From Callorhinus ursinus (Eukaryota; Chordata; Mammalia; Carnivora; Otariidae), in NCBI RefSeq assembly GCF_003265705.1, contig NW_020312788.1, positions 8,038,695-8,102,694 on the forward strand: a DNA stretch of 64,000 bases, given 5' to 3'. Shown here one piece after another: positions 14,241 to 25,163 of the stretch (the first letter of the stretch is position 1; each line of letters opens with the position of its first letter). Below the pieces are notes generated by a model, which saw only the letters and a list, made by a program, of their open reading frames with translations, did not search any database and was not told the origin of the DNA. The translations under genes were made by a program, and so were the position numbers.

Positions 14241-15660
14241 AAAAGTAAAAGTATAAAGAGGATGACATAAACAACAGAGAATAGCGGGTACTATGGCAGC
14301 TAACTACTCAGCTCCAGGTTATTTGCTGTCATGAAAGATTGTGGACCCAGAGTTGCTAGATCTATATTTTCAAAAGAAGATAAGGATTGGTGACTGTGTC
14401 CATTCATAGTTCATAGCTGGCTGTGAGCCAGGTCCAGCTTCTGGACAGATCCCGGCTCTCTCGAGCTCTATTACCAGGTATGATATAAGATTATACCAGG
14501 GCTGGAAGGAATGGGCACCCGCTATTGCTATACATGCCAGATTTTCAAGAAAGGCTGGGAATCTGGAATTTTATGAAATATATTTATATTTCCTAAAATC
14601 ATCAATGAATTCAAGTATTTTAATAACACAATGCCAGGCTGATGAAACATGGTTTGAGCAAAATCTGGCTCACTGACCAGTTTCTGAATAATGATAGTGG
14701 TGTGGCTAGAGATCCCTCCACTTTCCTGAATTGGCAGTTTCTAAGAGGGAGTAATCAAGCAAGTTGTCAGATTGCTACATAGTAAATAAATAGATCATTT
14801 TCTTTTTCCATTGTTGGGGAATGGCCAGGTTCTAGGGACTTCATTTCTGTGTGACTAATATGTCTAGAATATCTAGGTGGAAAGTGAAGGATTTTTTCTA
14901 TCACATGAAACATTTACAGTGATAGAATTAGATATTTTATAATAAAAGTGAATAACGACCAAATGGTATTTTAAGTCTTTTCTAAATTTGCATTTGTAAA
15001 CGTTCATAAAGCTACAATGCAATGGAAATCTTTAAAATTTTGAAATTAAAAAGATGGCTGACATTGTGAGGAATGTAGTTTTATATTTAATGCACCATAA
15101 GCATCATAGCAGAAAGGTATATTAACTGGATGTAAAACTCAGGCTATAGAACAATTAAAGTTAAACAGAGCCTCACAGCCATATTAAGAAGTCACTCACA
15201 GTAAATTAAAATGAGATAATTGAACTTTTCTTTTTATATCTAAAAAGACTTTGCACTCTTTTCAGAACATGGAGGTAAAGACACTCCCTTACCCTCCATC
15301 TATTTGTTTAACATCCTAACCCTTGCTGTGGTCTAGAATTAGGACCACAAAAGCTACATTTTGAAGTGTAAAACATGTAGCTAAAGGGAAGATATGGCAT
15401 TTTATCTATCTCTGTATCTTCATCACCTAGGACAGTGGATGATACCAAACTATATATTCAGTATCCCGTTAAATGAATTCATATTCAAGATGATATAGAT
15501 TTTCTATCAAAATAATTGAACCCCCCATTTAATATTCTAGTTAAACAACATATGTACTTGAAACCAAGAATACAAGTTTATTTTACTTTGCTATAATTAC
15601 ATTTGAGTCACCTGACCTGAGTGAATTACTGGATTACCTAGAGAGAAGGATTTTAACTAC
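14241..15660. other. Unique AT-rich DNA
   Basis: No element or exon recognised. The stretch near 14560-14690 could be an old DNA-transposon remnant but has no clear ends. Confidence 0.4.
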
Positions 15661-15682
15661 AATTCCAGAATTCCAGATCCAG

Positions 15683-15838
15683 ATGCCTTTTTTCCCCTTC
15701 CTTTTTCCCTTCCGTTTCCCTCTCTTTCTCTCTCTTCCTTCTTCCCTGCCTTCCTTGCTTCCCTCCCTCCCTTCCTTCCTTCCTTCCTTCTTTCCTTCCT
15801 CCCTTCCTTCCTTCCCTCTTTCCTTCTCTTTCTTCCTT
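15683..15838. repeat. Pyrimidine microsatellite (CCTT/CTTT)n
   Basis: Roughly 155 bases of almost pure pyrimidine made of TTCC and TTTC units. The long open frames it creates on both strands, rich in Pro/Ser/Phe or Lys/Glu/Arg, are artefacts of the repeat. Confidence 0.9.
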
Positions 15839-15874
15839 AGACATAAAATGTACCAAATACCTATACAGAGTTTT

Positions 15875-16080
15875 TTTTTTTCTTATCATCTTTTCCAAGC
15901 TTCACAGTAATCCTTTGAGGTGGATATTAACAATTGTAATTTTACTGTTACAAATGAGATAAGATGGTTAAAAGAAGCAAAGTCATTTGCTGAGGTGAGC
16001 CCACCTTATAACTGGAAATGAAACTGTTGGATCTCCAATTCTGTTTCTTTCCATTATACTTTGCATTAAGTTTAGTTCTA
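15875..16080 (-). repeat. MIR SINE
   Basis: Antisense MIR blocks in order: 'cttcacagtaatcctttgag', 'gtggatattaacaattg', 'acaaatgagataagatgg', 'agtcatttgctgaggtgag'. Ancient and diverged. Confidence 0.7.
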
Positions 16081-16246
16081 CCTACAGGATCCCTAATACA
16101 TGATTTTAAATGTCAGTTCTTTAACCAATGACTGAATAAATGTGGAGCACTACTTATCCACATATACATATAAACCATAAGGGAATATATCATTTGAAGA
16201 AAAATATAAAAGAAAAAAATATCTATCTTCTATTACCTATCTAAAC

Positions 16247-16600
16247 TTCTATATAGAAAAAAGGAAACCAAAAGTAAGTCAAACAGACATCTGATATATA
16301 TATATATACACACACAGATATTATATATATATGTAGTATATATACATATATATTACATATATTATAACATTATAACATTGCTGCTATAATATATATATTA
16401 TATTACATATATAATATATGTAATATATATACATATATTACATATATAATATAAACATATATAATATATATACATAATATATGTATATATAATACATATT
16501 ATATATATGTAATATCTGTGTGTATATATACATAAATATATATAAATATATATCAGATGTCTGCTTTATTTACTTCTGGTTTCATTTTTTCTATATAGAA
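16247..16600. repeat. 354-bp AT-rich palindrome (PATRR-like)
   Basis: The left arm starting at 16247 (ttctatatag) and the right arm ending at 16600 (ctatatagaa) are reverse complements over at least 54 bases with about six mismatches. Both contain 'acatctgatata' in inverted order. The symmetry continues inward through a matching CA/TG-containing block near 16301-16322 and 16510-16530, then through a core of nearly pure AT. The whole could fold into one long hairpin or a cruciform. Confidence 0.9.
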
Positions 16601-16989
16601 CTTACCAGTTTTAAATGCCCTGAATCATTGATGGCATTCCCTGCTACAACTTGCATCCGAGACTGTCAGATAACCAATCAAATGTCACTTTAACTTCCAA
16701 TATCAACTCAGGAGAACAGCTTGCTACAGAAACAAGAAAATAAAATCTTCCTGCTCTCACATACAGTCCCTCTCAATGGCCATAGAATCTGCCCAGTCCC
16801 AAGACATCTTGTCTGCAACATCACCATGGTGGCAAGTGATGTTCCTACAGTTGCAGAGGAGAGCAGGGATGTCTGGTCACCCCCCTCAGCATCTACCAGT
16901 GTCTGTAGCTTACTCTGTCATTTAGCAGGAAATTCAACCACCCTAATTCTGCCAACTTTATCTGCCAGCTGTCAGCAGTTCAGCTTTCT

Positions 16990-17473
16990 AAGCCAACAGG
17001 CTTATTTTTATATTCCTATTTTTGTAATTATGAAATATTTCAAATATAAACAGAATAAAAATGATATACCTGACATCCCTATACCCACAATCCAGCTTTA
17101 CAAATTTAAATTTTGTTACCACTATTTCAGTTAAAAAATATAAGAAAATTCTCAAATTTTATTTTCTTTATCTCCAGAATATTCCCAGAGGTAATCTACT
17201 ATCCTGAGTTTGGTATAGATCCTTTCTATAAATATTTATGTATTTTTATTCATAGCAGATAGTCATAAAAATAGTAAGGCATTGCTTTGAATGTTTTATA
17301 AGATATGATAAAATGCTTCTACCTTCTGCACTGTACACTTTTTGTTCAATATTATGTTTATTTATTCATACTGATACATGTAGCATAAGTTCATTTATTT
17401 TAATCACTGTATAAGTTCAATAGAATACATATACAAAGATCTTTTGGTTGATATTCTGTTTATGAGCATTTAG
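16990..17473 (-). mobile_element. Old L1 LINE, 3' portion (antisense)
   Basis: Blocks such as 'catccctatacccacaatcc' and 'ttggttgatattctgtttat' match antisense L1 3'-UTR sequence of an old mammalian L1. The copy is cut at 17473 by the younger L1 and resumes at about 23440. No coding capacity. Confidence 0.6.
17465..17473. repeat. L1 target-site duplication, 3' side copy
   Basis: agcatttag lies directly before the T-run that is the complement of the L1 poly(A) tail. It matches the copy at 23431-23439. The next bases differ by one G, so the true duplication may be longer and partly merged with the tail. Confidence 0.75.
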
Positions 17474-17764
17474 TTTTTTTTAATTTAATTTTATTCTATT
17501 ATGTTATGTTAGTCACCATACAGTACATCATTAGTTCTTGATGTAGTGTTCCATGATTCATTGTTTGCATATAACACCCAGTGCTCCATGCAATATGTCC
17601 CCTCCTTAATACCCATCACTGGGCTAACCCATCCCCCCACCCCCCCTCCCCTCTAGAACCCTCAGTTTGTTTCTCAGAGTCCATGGTCTTTCATGGTTCG
17701 TCTCCCCCTCCAATTCCCCCCTTCATTTTTCCCTTCCTTCTTCTAATGTCCTCCATGCTATTCC

Positions 17765-20700
17765 TTATGGTCCACAAATAAGTGAAACCGTATGATAATT
17801 GACTTTCTCCGCTTGACTTATTTCACTTAGCATAATCTCCACCAGTCCCATCCATGTTGATGTAAAAGTTGGGTCTTCATGCTTTCTGATGGCTGAGTAA
17901 TATTCCTTTGTATATATGGACCACATCTTTTTCCATTCGTCTCTTGAAGGGCATCTTGGCTCTTTCCACAGTTTGGCTATGGCAGACATTGCTGCTGTGA
18001 ACATTGGGGTGCATATGGCTCTTCTTCTCACTACATCTGTGTCTTTGGGGTAAACATCCAGTAGTGCAATTGCTGAGTCATAGGGTAGCTCTATTTTTAA
18101 TTTCTTGAGGAACCTCCACACTGTTTTCCAAAGTGGCTGTACCAACTTGCATTTCCACCAACAGTGTAAGAGGGTTCCCCTTTCTCCATAACCTCTCCAA
18201 CATTTGTTGTTTCTTGCCTTGTCAATTTTTGCCATTCTAACTGGTGTAAGGTGGTATCTCAATGTGGTTTTGATTTGAATTCCCCTGATGGCTAATGATG
18301 ATGAAAATTTTTTCATGAGTTTGTTAGCCATTTGTATGTCTTTTTTTGAGAAGTGTGTGTTCATGTCTTCTGCCCATTTTTTGACTTGATTATTTGTTTT
18401 TTTGGGTGTTGAGTTTGAGAAGTGCTTTATAGATCTTGGCTATCAGCCCTTTGTCTGTAGTGTCATTTGCAAAAATCTTCTCCCATTCCATGGGTTGCCT
18501 CTTTGTTTTGTTGACTGTTTCCTTTGCTGTGCAGAAACTTTTTATCTTGATGAAGTCCCAAAAGTTCATTTTCCCTCTTGTTTCACTTGCCTGCCTTTGG
18601 AGATGTATCTTGAAAGAAGTTGCTGTGGTCGATGTCGAAGAGGTTACTACCTATGTTCTCCTCTAGGATTTTGACGGATTCCTGTCTCACACTGAGGTCT
18701 TTCATCCATTTTGAGTTTATCTTTGTGTATGGTGTTAGAGAATGGGCGAGTTTCATTCTTCTGTATATAGCTGTCCAATTTTCCCATTTATTGAAGAGAC
18801 TCTTTTTTCCATTACATATTTTTTTCCTGCTTTGTCGAAAATTATTTGACCATAGAGTTGAGGGTCCATATCTGGGCTCTCTATTCTGTTCCATTGGTCT
18901 ATATGTCTGTTTTTGTGCCAGTACCATGCTGTCTTGGTGATCACGGTTTTGTAATACAGCTTGAAATCAGGCAGAGTGATGCCCTCAGCTTTGTTTTTCT
19001 TTTTCAACATTTCCTTAGCGATTCGGAGTCTTTTCTGATTCCATACAAATTTTAGGATTGTTTGTTCCAGCACTTTGAAAAATGTCATTGGCATTTTGAT
19101 CGGGATGGCGTTGAAGGTATAGATTGCTCTGGGCAACATAGACATTTTAACAATGTTTATTCTTCCGATCCATGAGCATGGAATGTTTGTCCATCTTTTT
19201 GTGTCTTCAGTTTCTTTCATGAGTGTTCTGGAGTTCCTAGAGTATAGATCCTTTACTTCTTTGGTTAGGTTTATTCCAAGGTATCTTATGGTTTTTGGTG
19301 CTATTTTAAATGGAATCGATTCTCTAATTGCTCTTTCTACATTTGCATTGTTAGTATGTAACAAAGCAACTGATTTCTGTGCATTGATTTTGTATCCTGC
19401 CACATTACTGAATTGCTGTATGAGTTCTAGTAATTTGGGGTTGGAGTCTTTTGGATTGTCCACATAAAGTATCATGTCATCTGCAAAGAGACAGTTTGAC
19501 TTCTTCTTTGTCAATCTGAATACCTTTTATTTCTTTTTGTTGTCTAATTGCTGTTGCTAGGACTTCTAGTATTATGTTGAACAATAGTGGCAAGAGTGGG
19601 CATCCTTGATGAGTTCCTGATATTAAGGGAAATGCTCGCAGCTTTTCCCCACTGAGGATGATATTTGCTGTGGGTTTTTCATAGATGGATTTTATGAAAT
19701 TGAAGAATGTTACCTCTATCCCTATATTTGAAGAATTTTAATTGGGAAAGGGTGCTGTATTTTGTCAAATGCTTTGTCTGCATCAATCGAGAGGACCATA
19801 CGGTTCTTCTCTCTCCTCTTATTAATGTGTTCTATCACATTGATTTGCAAATGTGGAACCACCCTTGCATCCAGGGGATAAATCCCACTTGGTTGTGGTG
19901 GATGATCCTTTTAATATATTGTTGGATCTTATTAGCTAGGATTTTGTTGAGAATTTTGGAATCCATATTCACCGGGGATACCAGTCTGAATTTCTCCTTT
20001 TTGATGGTGTCTTTGCCTGGTTTGAGGATTAATGTAATGCTGGCCTCATAGAATGAGTCAGGAAGCTTTCCTTCTGTTTCTATTTTTTGAAGCAGCTTCA
20101 GGAAAATAGGTATTATTTCTTCTTTGAATGTTTGGTAGAATTCCCCAGGGAATCCATCAGGCCCTGGACTCTTGTTTTTTGGGAGATTTTTGATCACCGC
20201 TTCAATCTCATTACTGGTTATTGGCCTATTCAGGTGGTCAGTTTCTTCCTGTTTCAGTCTTGGCAGTTTATAGGTTTCCAGGAAGACATCCATTTCTTCC
20301 ACGTTGCTTAATTTATTGGCATATAGTCGTTGATAATATTTTCTAATAATTGTTTCTATTTCCTTGGTGGTAGTCGTGATCTCTCCCCTTTCATTCATAA
20401 TTTTATTAATTTGTGTCCTTTCTCTTTTCTTTTGAATAAGTCTGGCCAGTGGTTTATCGATCTTATTAATTCTTTCAAAGAACCAGCTTCTAGTTTCATT
20501 GATCTGATCTACTGTGTTTCTGGTTTCTAATTCATTGATCTCTGCTGTAATCTTGATTATTTCTTTTCTAATGTGTGGCTTAGGCATTGTTTGTTGCTTT
20601 TTGTCCAGTTTTTTAAGGTGTAAAGTTAGTTAGAGAATTCGGGATTTTTCTATTTTTTTGAGTGAGGCTTGGATGGCTATGTATTTCCCCCTTAGGACCA

Positions 20701-21590
20701 CCTTTGCAGTGTCCCATAGGTTTTGGACCAATCTGTTTTCGTTCTCATTGGTTTCTATGAATTGTTTAAGTTCTTCTTTGATTTCCTGGTTGCCCCAAAC
20801 ATTCTTGAGCAGAGTGGTCTTTAGCTTCCAAGTGTTTGAATTTCTTCCAAATTTTTTCTTGTGATTGAGTTCCAGTTGTTAAGCATTATGGTCTGAGAAT
20901 ATGCAGGGAATAATCTCAATCTTTTGATATCGGTTAAAAGCTGATTTGTGACCCAGTATGTGGTCTCTTCTGGAGAAAGTTCCATGTGTGCTCAAGAAGA
21001 ATGAGTATTCTTTTGTTTTAGGGTGGAATGTTCTGTATATATCTATGAGGTTCATCTCATCCAGTGTGTCATTCAAAGCTGTTTCTTTGTTGATTTTCTG
21101 CTTAGATGATCAGTCTGTTGCTGAGAGTGGAGTGTTGAGGTCTCCTACAATTAACGTATTATTGTCAATATAACTCTTTACTTTGGTTAAGAGTTGGCTT
21201 ATGTAGTTGGCTGCCCCCATGTTGGGGGCCTAGATATTTACAATTGTTAGATCTTCTTCTTGGATAGCCCCTTTGAGAATGATAGAGTGTCCTTCTATGT
21301 CTCTAACTACAGTCTTTAGCTTAAAATCTAATTTGTCTGATATAAGAATTGTTACCCCAGCTTTCTTTTGAGGTCCGTTGGTATGGAAGATGGATCTCTA
21401 TCCCTTCACTTTCAGTCTGGATGTATCTTTAGGTTCAAAATGAGTCTGTTGTAGACAGCATATGGATGAGTCCTGTCTTTTTATCCAATCTGCAATCCTG
21501 TGCTGTTTTATGGGAACATTTAGGCTGTTCATTTTGAGAGTGATTATAATGAAGATATGAATTTATTGTCATCATGTTGTCTGTGAAGTC
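17765..21590 (-). pseudogene. L1 ORF2 (endonuclease/reverse transcriptase), broken
   Basis: ORF2p nicks target DNA and copies L1 RNA into it. Open pieces remain in the right order: endonuclease C-terminus (20879-21076, ending in the Ser-Asp-His motif at 20888-20896), the region leading into the reverse transcriptase (19835-20587, with a '[16 protein letters not shown]' block), the catalytic part (18753-19514, Phe-Ala-Asp-Asp at 19476-19487), a downstream piece (18583-18927) and the Cys-rich C-terminus (17765-18364). The pieces use different frames, so stops and frameshifts separate them. In the C-terminal knuckle, family pattern CX3CX7HX4C, the second Cys is Tyr (codon 18188-18190). Full length would be near 1,275 residues; this copy makes no complete protein. 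Confidence 0.93.
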
Positions 21591-21625
21591 CTTGATTCTA
21601 TAGACTGTCTCTGTAAATTTCTGCT

Positions 21626-22540
21626 CTATATTGCTCTTGGGGTCTTTCTCCTTTTATAGAACCCCCTTAATATTTCTTGCAGGACCGGCTTAGTGGTCAC
21701 ATATTCTTTCGGTTTCTGCCAGTCTTGGAAGCTCTGCATCTCTCCATCCATTCTAAATGACAGCCTTGCCAGATAAAGTATTCTTGGCTGTATGTTCTTC
21801 TCATTTAGTACCCTAAGTATGTCTTGCCAGCCCTTTCTGGCTTGCCAGGTCTCTGTGGATAGGTCTGACGTTATTCTGATGTTCTTCCCTCTGTAGGTAA
21901 GGAATCTCTTCCCCCTTACTGCCCTTAAGATGGTTTTCTTGGTTCTAAGATTTGCGAGTTTTACTATTACATGCCAGGGCGTTGGCCCATTTTCCTTGAT
22001 CTTGGGAGGGGTCCTCTCTGCCTCTAGGACACGAATGGTTGTTTCATTCCCCAGATTAGGGAAGTTCTCAGCTACGATTTGCTCAAATATGTCTTCTAGT
22101 CCTCTCTCTCTCCACCCCCTCAGGGATCCCAATAATTCTGACATTGGAACGTTTCATGGTGTCACTAATTTTCTGATACTATTTTCATGGATTTTGAGTT
22201 GTTTTTCCCCCTGGCCTCCTCTTTCTCCTTCTCTTCTATCAATTGGTCTTCTAGATCACTAATTCTTTCTTGCCTCGCTTACCCTAGCTGTTCGATTACC
22301 TAGATTAGATTGGATCTCATTGATAACATTTTTAAGTTCTGCCACTTCAGCTTTCATTTCTGCCAATAGAGACTCTATGTTGCCATTAATCGATTCCTTC
22401 ATTCTAACTATTGTTTTCACAATTGCTACCCTGAATTCCATTTCCAACATCTTCATTATATCTGTATCCATTTGTAAATCTGTGGCAGAAGTCACAGTCT
22501 CTGAGTCCTTCCTATTTTGGAGGTTCCCCCTCCTAGTCAT
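21626..22540 (-). pseudogene. L1 ORF1 (RNA-binding chaperone), broken
   Basis: ORF1p binds L1 RNA as a trimer. The N-terminal piece (22259-22540, 93 codons) begins Met-Thr-Arg-Arg and is rich in Glu, Met and Ile in a heptad-like pattern, as expected for the coiled coil. The C-terminal piece (21626-22144, 172 codons) contains the RRM and C-terminal domain, with family blocks 'ERGLEDIFEQIVAENFPNL', 'WHVIVKLAN' and 'RGKRFLTYRGKNIRITSD'. Adjacent in-frame stops near 22256-22261 and at least one frameshift between about 22110 and 22250 separate the halves. The expected order ORF1 then ORF2, with a short gap, is kept. Confidence 0.92.
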
Positions 22541-23173
22541 TCCGTTGAGAGGTGGTTGAGGGAATGTACAGAGTCCAAATTATTGACCACAACCCAAGCA
22601 AGATGCACCTGTTTTGTTAGGGACCTTGTTGGCCTCTTGTTCTCCCAGACTGTCTTCTGGGGGAGGTGCCTGCCATGCTGTTACTCAGGCAACCTTGTTT
22701 GGGCAGAGTTGCCCTGCCCCCTGGGGTGGATGGCCTCAGTGAAAACCGCTTTTTGGGGCCTTTTCTTCTCTGGCGGCTTTCCCTGGCAGCTCTCCACATC
22801 TCTTCCAAGAGTCAGAGCAGAAGAGACCGTTTCCAACCCTCTGCCTCAGAACAGAGAGATCGCAGTCTGTTCTTCAGTGAACTCCCCAGGCCACACTATC
22901 TCTGTTTCTGTCTGTGCTGCTATAAACTGCAGCGTCCTGGGTTGTGCGCCCCTCAGCAGGGCTCCCAGTCCTCACCTCCAGGTCAGGGCTCGGGGGCACG
23001 TCTCTGTCCTTTGTGCTTCTAAAACCACTAGCCACCCCCAGTTCACATGCACGGCCCCACCACTCCAGGTTTCAGTCCGGGGAGCTGCCCTAAAGTCTTT
23101 TCCTTGCCACTACCAGTCTGCAAGTTTGTGCCCCATCCCCAGCGTGGGAGGCTATCACTCACCGGTGGTGTAG
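22517..23173 (+). other. Long antisense ORF across the L1 5' UTR
   Basis: An open frame of 218 codons runs opposite to the L1, from the ORF1 start outward through most of the 5' UTR, with another of 118 codons overlapping in a second frame (22666-23022). The product would be rich in Pro, Ser, Leu and Cys and shows no known domain. Position and direction recall ORF0 of primate L1 (an antisense 5'-UTR ORF), but low stop frequency in GC-rich DNA is a sufficient explanation. Not called as a gene. Confidence 0.25.
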
Positions 23174-23430
23174 GATCGCCACGGCTCCCGCCCCCTTCTG
23201 TTTATCTTCAGATATGTGCCCGCAGAATCACGGCTCCTCGCTTCATACCTTGAAACCAACCGCCTGTGATATTCTTTTTGTAGAGATTCAGATATATCTT
23301 CTTACATCTCAGGCTGATTTCGTGGGTGTTCAGAGTGGTCTGGTAGATATCCAGCTCAATTCGAGAGACCAGCTGGAAAAGGGTCCCCTAATTCCTATGC
23401 CATCTTTTTTTCTCCCAGTAGGTTTCAGGT
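22541..23430 (-). promoter_or_regulatory. L1 5' UTR (internal promoter region)
   Basis: About 890 bases upstream of ORF1, clearly more GC-rich and CpG-rich than the surroundings (for example 23000-23240), ending at the target duplication. In L1 elements this region holds the internal RNA polymerase II promoter. No tandem monomers are visible. Specific factor sites were not assigned. Confidence 0.8.
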
Positions 23431-23439
23431 AGCATTTAG
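23431..23439. repeat. L1 target-site duplication, 5' side copy
   Basis: agcatttag directly follows the outer end of the L1 5' UTR and matches 17465-17473. The sequence beyond it resumes the interrupted older L1. Confidence 0.75.
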
Positions 23440-23451
23440 GTTTTTGTTTTG

Positions 23452-23510
23452 TCTTCCTTTCCTTTCCTTTCCTTTTACTTTTCCTTTCCTTTTTGTTTTC
23501 TTTCTTTTAG
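23452..23510. repeat. Pyrimidine microsatellite (CCTTT)n
   Basis: Repeated CCTTT and CTTTT units directly beside the young L1 5' end, inside the old L1. Confidence 0.85.
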
Positions 23511-24216
23511 ATTATTATTTCAAACCAAGTTACAGGAGCAACTTTTTGTGCATATGTGTAAGAATTTAAAAATGTATATAAATTAAACATAGAGTTGTAT
23601 TAAAAAATATACACAACTTCAACTTTATTGAATATTGCTAAATACTTCAAATGGGTGCAACAGATTTACCTTTTTTTCAACAGAGTATGACATAACACAT
23701 TGCTTCACAGCGTCAGCAATATTTAATACCATCAGACTTTATTTTGTTCAATATGGTGGATGCTCAATTGTATTTCTTTAGTGAGTTTGAACATCTTTTT
23801 CTGTTTGTCATTTAGGTTTTCTGTTTTGTGAATTGTTTATTCATATCTTTGCCCAAATTGGGGGAAGATTATCTAGATTATTGATTTCTAAGAGGTCTTT
23901 ATATAAATGTAGGACATAAAGTAAGAGTTAATATGCATTATATCAATAGTCTTCTCAGGCTTTGGCTTTTTTTTTTTCTCACATTGTTTATGGTAGACTT
24001 TTTTTTTCTTTTTCTGAGAGAGATTTCTAATTCTGTTGCCAATTTTACCAGTATTTATTTTATATTTTGCATTTTATCTTAGATATCCTTTTTGCTCTGA
24101 GGTAATAAAAATTTTTCTCTTATTTGTTATTATACATTTTAAATACCTCATTAAGTCAATAATTCACTATTGTTAATTATGTCTGTAGTGTAAGGTTAGA
24201 TCCAGTTTTTGTTTAG

Positions 24217-24300
24217 TCTTTCTTCCTTCTTTCCTTCCTTTCTTCCTTCCTTCTCCCTCCCTCCTTCCCTCACTCCCTTCCTCCCGTCTTTCCTTCCTTT
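24217..24300. repeat. Pyrimidine microsatellite (CCTT)n
   Basis: About 80 bases of TTCC/TCCC units inside the old antisense L1. The Ser/Pro/Leu-rich frame through it is a repeat artefact. Confidence 0.85.
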
Positions 24301-25061
24301 GATAACCCATTGTTCAACACCTTTAATTTTGTTTAGAATCTTTTTATTTGTGCTCATAAGTGATATTGGAACATATTTTCCTTTCTTCTACTGTCTTTGT
24401 CAAGTTCTGGTATCAGTTTTATACTGAACTGATTAAATGAATTAGTGAATTTCTCTCTTTATTTCTAGCTTTTGTCATACTTAATATAAGATGGTAGAGA
24501 TTGCCTATAAAAAAATATATCACATTGTTGGCAAATTTGGAGGGGAGGATATCTGGGGACAAATGGACAGTTTTTAACCTATTGATTCAGTTGTCTTAAC
24601 TGTTACTACTAATTCAGGTTTTTATTTTATTCTCATATTAGTCATATTAAATGTAAATGTAGAAATTTACTAAAGTATTCTCTTATGATTTATTAAATCA
24701 CTATGTCTTTAGTTTTGAGCCTTTTTTTCTAATATTGTGTATTTTTGCATTTTCCAGTTTTCTTGATCAGATGACCAGGGTTCTAATTTATTACTTTTTT
24801 CAAAGAATCAGCAAAGGTTTTTATTGTTCCTTGATATTCTAGTTCATTTTTCTCTTCTCTCCACTTTAATTGCTTAATTCATTTTTAGAAATTTCATTAG
24901 CTTTTCTCTAATTCTTGTCCTAATTTTTGGTTGTAAGCATAGTTAATTTATAGTTTCTGATTTTCTAATGCAAGAAGTTATAGTTATAAATTTTTCTCTT
25001 AGTAACATTTAATTCCAAGTTTAATTCCACAAATTTAATATGTAGTATTTAATTTTTCTTC

Positions 25062-25163
25062 AGATTTTTTTTAAGTAATCTCTACATCCAATGGGGGGCT
25101 CAAACTCACAACCCCAAGAACAAGAGTCACATTCTCTATTGACTGAGCCAAGCAGGTGCCCCT
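25062..25163 (-). mobile_element. Old carnivore SINE fragment
   Basis: Antisense SINE head: 'gggggctcaaactcacaacc' (B-box side) and 'gactgagccaagcaggtgcc'. Imperfect flanks, agtatttaattttt and agcatttgattttt, look like a decayed target duplication. It is inserted in the old L1. Confidence 0.75.

Larger units (their letters stand above)
17474..23430 (-). mobile_element. Nearly full-length L1 LINE retrotransposon
   Basis: Read on the minus strand, this 5.96-kb element has a GC-rich 5' UTR (23430-22541), ORF1 (about 22540-21626), ORF2 (about 21590-17765) and a short 3' UTR ending in an A-rich tail at 17474-17500. The repeat agcatttag flanks it at 17465-17473 and 23431-23439 as a probable target-site duplication. 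It sits inside an older antisense L1 that continues on both sides. Stops and frameshifts break both ORFs, so the copy cannot be autonomous. The sequence is typical of carnivoran L1. Confidence 0.95.

Noticed and set aside
15653..15910. Two long frames on opposite strands, one Lys/Glu/Arg-rich and one Pro/Ser/Phe-rich
   Set aside because: They come from the pyrimidine microsatellite at 15683-15838, where stop codons cannot easily occur.
16721..17134. 137-codon plus-strand frame
   Set aside because: No motif or homology is recognised, and its second half runs into old antisense L1 sequence. No upstream promoter or splice signal stands out.
18402..20864. Many plus-strand frames, Phe/Leu/Ser-rich
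   Set aside because: They are antisense shadows of L1 ORF2. Antisense of A-rich L1 coding sequence yields hydrophobic-looking frames.
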